NCBI GenBank assembly: GCA_037367355.1
Contig: CM074706.1
Location: forward strand, 1,054,001-1,118,000
Reading direction: 5' to 3'
Length of the DNA stretch: 64,000 nt
Source: Neoscytalidium dimidiatum
Taxonomy: Eukaryota; Ascomycota; Dothideomycetes; Botryosphaeriales; Botryosphaeriaceae
Below, piece by piece: positions 56,350 through 64,000 of this stretch; position 1 is the first letter of the stretch; the number at the start of each line of letters is the position of its first letter. Below the pieces are notes generated by a model, which was not told where the DNA came from, made no database searches, and worked only from the letters and a program-made list of their open reading frames with translations. Both the position numbers and the translations under genes were made by a program.

Positions 56350-59300
56350 GGCCGGTGCTTTTTAGGATAAAATAAGAAAGTAAGTAGGGAGATAAGAAGA
56401 GGTAGAAGATAAAAGAGAACTAAGAGAGAATAGCTTCTTTTTTAAGGAGAGACTAAAGTTAGTTTTTCGGAAGTACGTATTTAGACTTCCGTCGAAGTAA
56501 GTTCTAATAGCCACTTTCGGGTAGCTATTTTAGTTGTCGATAGAAAGCTTAGAAGAGCTTTCCGTCCTTCTTTAGTATTAAAAACGAGGTCTAAGGAGGG
56601 ATTTTTCGTTTCTAGACTAGTATATATATCTTCTCTTTCGAGTCGATACTTTTTACAGTCTAGAATTAGGTGCCGAGGGGTTTATTTAGCCGTATTATTA
56701 TACGGGCAATACTTAGAGGAGTTTAATCTAAAGCGGTTTAAATAGGATTTAAAGTAGCCGTGTCCTATTTTAAGCTAGTAAAACGCAGAGCTAGTTTCTC
56801 TCTCCGTAGAGAGGTCTATTAGCTTACGTTTTATTTTCCAGTTAAACCGCCGTAGATATGACTCTTTAGAGGCTATTTCCGCTTGCTTATTCGCTGTTTT
56901 TTACCACGAATTAATAAAATCTGCTTGCGTTAGCATTCGGAAGAATGCGTAGCTAGTCGATTCGTTATTCGGGTTTATTTTATAAGCGTATTTAGCTAGG
57001 GAATCTGCTTCTTCGTTACCGCGTATATTAAAATGGCCGGAGACCTATTCTAATTAAACTGAATTTCCGTTAAGGATAAGCGTTTTTACTACGTTTAAAG
57101 CTCGTATTTGCGCTAGTTATCCTGGATTTCCGGATAGTGTTTTTAGACGGTAGAGCGCGGCCTAGTTATCCGCGTAGACTCTAATATCTTTATCGGTATA
57201 TCCGTTTTTAACTGCGAGTTCGAGGGCTCTCGTAAGAGCCTCTAGTTCGCCGTTATAAACTAGGTTATTATCCCCGATATTTCCTACTATAATAGTAGTT
57301 TCGTCTTTAAAGGTAGGGTCGTTTCTATCTATAAAAACTGCTAGTCTAATTCCGGTTTTATTCGGAATCGAACTCGCGTCCGTATAGATAGATATTAGGT
57401 TATCCGGAGGGTTTTCGAGTTCGTTTAGGTGTTTCTTAGCTTGTTCTTCTTTCGAGAGTTTAGAGACTTTAACCGAGTAGTAGAGATACCTGGTAGAAAG
57501 TAGAAAGGATTAACCGTTTCGAGGTTATACGGCTTATCTTTTAGAAAGTCTCTAATTTTTTGAACGAGCTTACTTTCGTATTCGTTCTCTCTTTCTAGAA
57601 GGCTTCGAATTGGGTGTTTTCGGTCTAATTTAAGACTTCGTAGGGCGTAGGATCGGAGGTTATTTTCTAAGCGAATTTCCGAGGGTGGGATTGCGGCTTC
57701 TATTTCGAGGGGAGTAATTAGAGCGGTTTTAAAAACGCCTAGTATTTTCCGTAGGGCTAGATTCTAGAGTATCGTAGCTTTTCGTTTAAAATTTGCTTGG
57801 TTATTCTAGTATAAGACAGAGCCGTAATCGGAGACGGAGGTAACGTAGGCTAAGTATAACTACCGTACCGCGTTAGGTTTTAGTCCGTTTTCGATATTAG
57901 CTAGTCTGTTTATCCTCGAGAGGCTCGAACGAGCTTGGCTTGTTCTAATATCGACGTGTTCCTTAAAGTTAAGAAGTGGGTCTAAGAAAACTCCTAGATA
58001 TCGGACTAGATTCTTAGGCTTTATAACTAAACCCGTAGGTAGTTTTAGAGTAGAATCTCTTGCCGTTTTTTCTTTAGAAAAATGCATTAATTCGGTTTTT
58101 TCGAGGTCGTATTGTATAGCATTTTCCGCGCCTAGTTTATAGAGTCTTTCCGCTTCTCTTTCTAGTATCTTAATATTCTTTTTCCAGCTTTTCGAGCTTA
58201 CTATTAAAGAGATATTATCGACGTAAGATAGATAGCTAACGGAGTTCGTTTAGAATAGATCTCGGATATATTAAATAAAGATCGGCGAAATAGGGCTTCC
58301 TTACGGTATACCCGTTTCTACGTTACTAAATTCTTCTATATTTCCGTCGAAACTAAGGCGTAGTTGTCGGGAATTTAAGAAAGTTCTAATCCACGCGAGT
58401 AGATTAGTCGGAAGCTTTAACTTTCTTAGAATTCCTAGGAGTTGTTCTTGCGCGACGTGGTCGTAAGCGCCGCGTACGTCTAGAAATAGCGTAGATGTTT
58501 TTAGCTTTGCCTTACGGTTTTCCTCTACTAAATTCGTTAGAATAAAGTAGGCGTCTATAGCGGATTTTTTAAGTCTTCCCCCTATTTGTGTAGGGTGGAT
58601 TAGGTTTATCGTTTCCGCTAGAAAACTAAGGCGTTTAGCTATTACTCGTTCGAGTACTTTTCCTAGGCAATTTAATAAAGAAATAACTCTATAAGTCTTA
58701 GGATTTGCGGGATCCGGCTTATTAGGTTTCTTTAAAATTGCCCCCGTTACTTGTCTCCAGCACTTTAGATAGTAGCCATATTTAAAGAGGTTCGAATAGA
58801 CAAAATAAAAGGCTTTCGGGGATGCGTTATAAGCCTAGATTATTATTTATTAGGATATTAAATCCGGCCCGGGCGTAGTTCCTTTTATTAGGTTCGAATA
58901 CGTTCGTTCGAGCTCTTTTTTATCTAGAATTGGCTATTCCCAGCTTGGATCCGGCTGGTAGTTTATCTAGTTATTTTCGATTCGTGCGTTAGGAGGGGAT
59001 GGGAATAACGTTTCTTTTAGCGCGTAGCTTTTTCCCTTCCAGCTATCTTATAGTAGGCCGTTTTTAGCCCGAATCGGTAGGATTCGTTCTATTAGACGGT
59101 GTTTTATATAGGCCATTGCTTTAAAGATAGTTTCGGGGGTATTTTTACTTAGAAACAAATTCTAGTGGTCCCGTTTAGCTTTACGAATAGAGGAGAAGTA
59201 TTCGTTTCGGGTTTTTAGGAAGTCTTGCTTATTTACGAGCTCCGGCGAGCGTCGTATAAGCCGCGTTTATCGTTTAAGGTTCCCTCGGGCCTCCGTTAAG

Positions 59301-60330
59301 ATAGAATTCCACTAGGGTTTAGCTTTAGCTAGCGGGGTAGTTTTCGGAATAGCTTAGTCCGCTGCTTGCCGTATAAGGTTAGTTAGGGATTCTCCTAGTT
59401 TTTCTAAGAGTAAGACTTCTTTCGAACGGTCTTTTAGAATCTCTAGGCTAAGATCTTTATTCTCTTCTTCTAGAATAGCTAGCTAGGGGCGTAGCTTTTC
59501 TATAAGGTTTAAGGCTTTTTCTTTAAAGATCTTAGAGAATTTATCCCAGTTCGCCTTCTCGTAATTAAATCTAATTTGCTTAGATTTCTCCTAGTTTATT
59601 CGTTTATTTAATTGGATTTAAAATAAAATAGGGAAGTAGTTAGATCTGATAGATTCGAGTATTTACTAGTCCGTTATTTTATTCGTTAGCCCTCGGCTAG
59701 AGAGCGTTAGATCTATTACCGTAGGCCTATCTAGGTTCGGCCGGTAGAAGGTGCCTTCTCCTGGCGTATTTAGTAGGTCTAGGTTATTAGATTTAATCCA
59801 ATTAATTAGGGCGGAGGCCCCGTTCGAGCAGGGGGACCTTGGGTCCCACTACGAGTGGTGAATGTTAAAGTCCCCGGCTATAATACTAGGGAATTCTAGC
59901 TGTTAGTAGCCTAGAATACGTTCTAGCGTATAGGGGGAATTATCGTTTCCTTGTTCCTTTTGGTTATATAAATTAAAGAGGTAGAATTAGCTATTTTCCT
60001 CTATTATTTTTAGAACTATTAGGTTAGGGGATTTAGTTACCGCGGAGTTATAGTTAATATCTATTCCCGTTAGATAGCGGGATATATATACTAACGTACG
60101 CGGTCTTTCTATTAGAGAACAATCCGGTAGAATTTAAACGAACGCGGGGTGGTTAACCGACCGTCTTTCTCTAGGATTTTCGGGGTTTGTTAGCTATGGT
60201 TCTTATATAAGAATTAGGCTAATTTTAAGATCGATTGCTTTAGATAGAAGGCTCTCCGTAGCTAGAGCGTTTCTATTTAAATTTGCTTGAAATACCCTTA
60301 ATTTATCTATAGATAAAGGAGGTTAGTTAA
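56350..60330 (-). pseudogene. LINE ORF2 (endonuclease, reverse transcriptase, RNase H), RIP-degraded
   Basis: APE endonuclease near 60,300-59,650, with EPW, IAGDFNIHHS (~59,860) and TVIDLTLSSRGL. Reverse transcriptase centred on 58,700-57,900, whose catalytic box reads YVDN (58214-58225) in place of YVDD; then YLGVFLDPLLNFKEHV. RNase H near 57,430-56,950 (IYTDASS, NGELEALTRALELA). The tail has a CPYNNTA zinc-like motif. Ends are approximate because of RIP stops. Confidence 0.8.
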
Positions 60331-61748
60331 TTCGAATTAGGGTAGTGCTGGCACCGTGTACCTTTAGAGGCTTTATAGCCTATAAATTTATACTTATACT
60401 CTTCCGTAAGGTGCTTCTTTTTATAGATTTCGCATATAGGTGTCCTCGTGTACTTAGCCGTTTCGTGTCCGTTTTTAAGGTAGTTACGGCACTGAATCCC
60501 CTTAGGGATAATCTATGCTTTTTCTACCTTATAGCTTATTCCGTATATAAAAAGGCGGCTATTAATAGCCTTTTTCTATTCCTTTTCGGTACGGAATAAG
60601 ACTATAACGGATCCCGCGGATTGTTTTTCTCTTTTCTCCTTCGAAGTAGCCCAGTAGGGCTTTCCGATAGGAGATAGACCTCCGTTAAAGGTCTCTATTT
60701 CCTCCTTAATAAAGGAGTCGATTGGAATATTCTTAGTCTCCCGCGTAGGAATTCCGTGGATAATAATCTTATACTAGGCCTTAACTGGTTTCGGGTTAGA
60801 ATTAGGAAGGACTTTCCTAATAATATTCTCTTTTTCTAAGAGAAATTAGCTAGTATAGCCTTTAGTACCCGTAATTAGGATATTTCCCTTAAACGAAAGG
60901 GAAGTTCCTTAGATAACGGGCTTATTTACGAAGCCGGCTCCTGCAAACGCAAGGTTTAGCTTTTATCGGAGTCGGATTCCATTGAATTGGTCTCGTACGC
61001 CGTCGTAGAAGACGGTAATTTGTCTGTCTTTAATAGACGTTGGTTTTACGAGCTTCGTAGTTATTTTTTTAGTTGGTTTTTTATACGATACGGTTATAAA
61101 ACCGTCGTTTAGAACTAAACCTACCGCTACCGAGGCGTAGGAGGTAGGTTTTTTTACCGGGACTAGCTGGCTGGGCTGGGGTTTTCCCGTAGTAGCTACG
61201 GAGGTAGCCCCGAGATTCCTCGTTTTATTCGAAAGCGTACGGGATACGTTTTCGAGTGCGCGGACTTCGGTTACGAGAATCGACTTAGTAAAGTCGATTT
61301 TCCCTTTCGCCGTATATTCGCGGAAGACGGTAAGAAGTTCGCTAAGGTTATTTACCTTAGACCGGTCGTCTTCGAGGTCGATCGCCTTAATAAGGTAATC
61401 GAACGCGGCTTTAATATATTCCGCGGAGGACTTTAGTTTCGATCCCGGTATATACCGGGTTCTTTTCTCGGGGCGGTATTCGAACGGGTTGGTGCCCGTA
61501 GTTATCGGCGAGAAGAAGAGTCTTTTTCCTAGCGTCGGCGTAGGCTCTACCGTTACCGTTACCTTCGGTCTTCTCGGTAGCGGTGTTGCTTCGTCGTTTT
61601 CTATCTTAATATCTTCGATACTACTAGAACCTATAGTATTCGAGGATTCGATAACTATCGGCGTAGTCGATAGTTAAATAGGGGTCGAGGGGCGTAGTAG
61701 ATCCGGGGAATCCGGAGGGTCCGGGGGCGGATATCCTTGGTTTTCCAT
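60327..61748 (-). pseudogene. LINE ORF1, gag-like with zinc knuckles, RIP-degraded
   Basis: 1,422 bp from ATG GAA AAC to a final TAA, open apart from TAA/TAG at Gln positions. A Pro/Ser-rich N-terminus (NQGYPPPDPPDSPDLL), an ERALENV-like coiled part, an RRM-like middle (IIIHGIPT) and C-terminal Cys/His motifs (CRNYLKNGHETAKY, CEIYKKKHLTEEYKYKF) in which some Cys are Tyr. Such ORF1 proteins bind the element's RNA. Confidence 0.78.
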
Positions 61749-62331
61749 ACTCTTTCTAGAAAAAAAATAGTAGAAATAGGAAATTAGACTAGAAAGAAAT
61801 CGCCGGCTTTGGTTTCGTCTAAACTAAGCCGTAAACAAACGAATTTCGGGCGAGCGCGGGGAATTTTCTTCGTTACTTTCTCCCGAGAAGTAACGAAGCG
61901 TTTTTGGGGCTGTTCGGTTAAGCTTTTTCGCTTATTTTCGGTTATTCTTAGTTTGCGTAGGTAGGGAGGTAGTGAAAACTCTACGCACGCGGAAAAGGAG
62001 CGGAGAGAGAGAGATTGCCGCCTTTAGATTTAGTACGTAAACGCGCTCTAAATCTAGTATAACTTCGTACGAAGGTGCGCGTAGGTATTTTTAGTAGATT
62101 CCGAGAATTTTGCGCGGTCGATTTGGGAATTTCAGAGGTGCGGATAGAGAGCGCGCGATTCGCCTAACGAGGTCTCTTTTCCACGCGATAACGCAGTAGC
62201 GCGTATAGCTACGAAGCTAAGATTCGAGAATCTAGCTAAGGGAATCGAGAGCTTTCGATAGATACCGGTCTTGGCGCTTTTTCTCGAGGTCGAATTCGGA
62301 GGTGTTAAGTATTTTATATTAGTTTGCGTAT

Positions 62332-63049
62332 AATAGCTCTAAAGTATCGGTAATATAAAAATTACCGTTCTACGCTAATTACGATTATAAGCTATCGGTC
62401 TATAAAGAACTAATACCGAGTAAATTATTAGTCTAAAAGGAAATCCTTAAGACTAACTAGTTAAAAATACTCTACGAGTAGTTATATCTAGACCTAGAAT
62501 TCGTAGTCCTATAAATAGATAAATACTACGATAAGCGGTACTAGAAGGCACTATAGTTAAAGAAGGGGGATAAAGTTTATCTTCTTAGAAAAAATATTAA
62601 AATAAGGCGACTAAATAATAAGCTAGATTTTAAGAAAATAGAACTATTTAGAATCGAAGATAAAATTAGAAAGGTTAATTTCCGTCTTAAATTACTAGAA
62701 ATAATACGAATATACCCCGTTTTTTATATATCTCTCTTAGAATTAGTACTAAAGTACGCTAAAACTATAATCTATATAAAAGAAATACTTCTAGAAAATT
62801 CGAACGCCGACGAAAACTAAGATTAGAAAGTAGAGAAGGTCCTAAATAGCGGCTACGTTAACGGTTAATTTAGATATCTTCTTAAATAGAAAGAAGAATA
62901 GAACGATATCTAGAAACCGCTAGAAAATTACGACGGATATAGATAACTTATTAATAAGTTCTATCGCTAAAACTCGAATTAACTAACGCCGTCGACTCGT
63001 TAAATATAAAGGACCTAAAATTAAAATTAGAAAATAAAGACTACCGCGT
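62332..63049 (+). pseudogene. A1 pol, last part (integrase end, chromodomain)
   Basis: Resumes after the LINE with NSSKVSVI..FYANYDYKLSVYKE, then VYLLRKNIKIRRLNNK, and a chromodomain-like segment (VEKVLNSGYVNG, YDGYR). Matches A2 at 53,380-54,050. Confidence 0.8.
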
Positions 63050-63694
63050 CTAATCGACTAGCTTAGAACTTTTAGACGGCGTAGTAGTAGAACTAACGCT
63101 AGGCGACCTAATAGAATAGAACGAACTCGTAATAACGTTAGCTAAGACGTCGCTACGTATACGCTTTACTAATCGCTCCTCCTTAGTATTATTAAGGTTA
63201 ATAGGATTTCTAGTTTCTAACGCCTCTAACTTCTTAAGTACGTCGATTATATCGGACTTACGCTATAGTATTAAGATAGTACGACGCTTAAGTAACTTCT
63301 ACTATCTCTTAGTATAGAATAATCTAGAAGCGGTCTTCTAAAGCTAATCCTTAAAGATAGTATATTTAGAACGCGCCCTATCTAAGATACGATAAAGGCG
63401 TTTAACTAGAGAAGAAATTAGTAGACGTATAGAATAACTAAGAAAAGACGAATAGTTAGAATCCTCTAAACCGCTAGTATTATAACTAGTACGACTAGTA
63501 CGATAATATTCGCTATAACGAGAAAAACCTAGAGCTACGCGATACTCTACTTCCGACTTCTCTATCTTACGGCGAGTATTTAATAGTAAATACTATAAAT
63601 AGAGTACCGGTATCGCGACGTCTAATAAGTTAATCTTCGTATCTAAAGACTTACGCTTAGCCTTCTAGAAATTACGTTTACGTTTCGAAGGTAT
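63050..63694 (-). pseudogene. A1 antisense frame (Cys-rich plus coiled coil), RIP-degraded
   Basis: Starts at ATA 110 bp inside the 3' LTR and reads PSKRKRNF. Former Cys cluster FSRYSEYYRTSRTSYNTSGL. The C-terminal half has DVLKKLEALETRNPINLNN and EERLVKRIRSDVLANVIT, against A2's EERLVKRIRSDALANAIT. Gln-codon stops are numerous. Confidence 0.65.
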
Positions 63695-63768
63695 AGTAGG
63701 AACTTACGGAAGGAAAAAAAGATAAATAAAGAAGCGACGAAAATCTAAGAAATAGGCCTAGCGGAAGA

Positions 63769-63785
63769 ATCTTCGGGCCGAAGAT
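63769..63785. other. Palindrome beside A1 polypurine tract
   Basis: ATCTTCGGGCCGAAGAT, the same 17 bases as in A2, then a degraded purine tract (AAGAAGGAGAGTAG). Confidence 0.82.
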
Positions 63786-63803
63786 TTCTAAGAAGGAGAG
63801 TAG

Positions 63804-64000
63804 TATTACAAACCCTAGAATATACGGGCTTTATAGCTATAAGAAACGCGAGCCTATACGGGAAAATAAGCTATAGAGTCTTAAGAACCCTACGTCTAAT
63901 AGAGCCGCGCTCTTTAGTTCTATACGGGAAGACTAGAAATATAAGATAACGGCGCGTAAGAAAATACTAGTAAGTAATAACTACCGCCTATACGGGAAGA
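63804..64000 (+). repeat. A1 3' LTR, cut by window end
   Basis: First 197 bp of the LTR (TATTACAAACCC...). It contains the GC-rich segment specific to A1's 5' LTR, pairing it with 28374-29098 across 35 kb of insertions. Confidence 0.88.

Larger units (their letters stand above)
56204..62318 (-). mobile_element. Full-length LINE with APE endonuclease, RT and RNase H (Tad1/I-like)
   Basis: 6.1 kb non-LTR retrotransposon on minus, 3' tail of TTTA repeats (seen as TTTATTTA at 56204-56219) and a 13-bp target duplication, TTAGTTCGCGTAT (56191-56203) and TTAGTTTGCGTAT (62319-62331). Two ORFs: gag-like ORF1 and APE-RT-RNase H ORF2, the arrangement of Tad1/I-type elements. RIP is milder than in A1; TGG and TTG contexts survive. 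The apparent full length makes it a useful source copy for the fragment inside B. Confidence 0.87.
28374..64000 (+). mobile_element. Element A1: RIP-degraded Ty3/Gypsy chromovirus, outermost host of the nest
   Basis: LTR retrotransposon on + whose 3' LTR runs off the window. Its own DNA lies at 28374-32696, 46603-47577, 55503-56203 and 62332-64000, together ~7.7 kb, the same as its uninterrupted sister A2. The gaps are filled by B, A2 and a LINE, each flanked by a target duplication (GGAAC/GAAAC; CCGAG/CTAAG; a 13-bp TTAGTTYGCGTAT). Coding parts are readable as gag, protease, reverse transcriptase, RNase H, integrase and chromodomain, full of TAA/TAG where Gln codons are expected. The 5' and 3' LTRs share an internal segment missing from A2, which confirms that they belong together. 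Confidence 0.88.

Noticed and set aside
60345..60599. Plus frame of 84 codons, and another at 61489-61677
   Set aside because: Shadows of the LINE ORF1 on the minus strand.

Overview
The window is nuclear DNA of a filamentous ascomycete (Pezizomycotina; the class cannot be fixed from sequence alone). Evidence: intron-bearing genes with short introns (45-230 bp, GTRNGT-type donors, CTAAC/CTGAC branch sites), typical fungal families, and a repeat block bearing repeat-induced point mutation (RIP), a process of ascomycete fungi. It has two compartments with a sharp border near 27.0 kb.

Positions 1-27,050 are gene-bearing, balanced-composition DNA. In order: the 3' part of ELP2 (Elongator WD40 subunit, +); an Sso1-type plasma-membrane syntaxin (-); a large F-box protein (-); a DUF3431 membrane protein (-); a short unrecognised protein (-); KTI12, the Elongator partner (+); a crotonase-fold enoyl-CoA hydratase/isomerase (+); a tyrosyl-DNA phosphodiesterase 1-like repair enzyme with ubiquitin- and SUMO-binding motifs (+); and an F-box-like protein (+). 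ELP2 and KTI12 act in the same tRNA wobble-uridine modification pathway. Positions 16.4-19.25 and 24.3-27.05 kb hold no gene I can support.

Positions 27,055-64,000 are a stack of nested retroelements. Target-site duplications and matching interrupted sequences resolve it. A1, a Ty3/Gypsy chromovirus on +, runs from 28,374 past the window end and is cut three times: by B (32,697-46,597, another Gypsy family, -), by A2 (47,578-55,497, a sister of A1, +) and by a full-length LINE (56,204-62,318, -). B carries a 5'-truncated LINE (35,945-36,731) and, in its own 5' LTR, element C (39,834-46,353, +), a young member of B's family with LTRs that differ at one base in 385. A1, A2, B and the LINEs have lost nearly all CpA/TpG but kept CpG, as RIP leaves them; C is untouched.

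The most interesting feature is a second, antisense reading frame in all four Gypsy copies. It starts 95-110 bp inside the 3' LTR, reads back into the element, and encodes a Cys-rich segment followed by a charged coiled coil. It is recognisable in two families, and the two A copies differ in it by amino-acid changes and a whole-codon gap. The LTRs and adjoining sites also show a candidate self-priming signal of the Tf1/sushi type, a conserved palindrome beside the polypurine tract, and a 27-bp in-frame repeat whose copy number differs between A1 and A2. Element C's coding frames are broken almost only by one-base losses in homopolymers, which may be assembly error.
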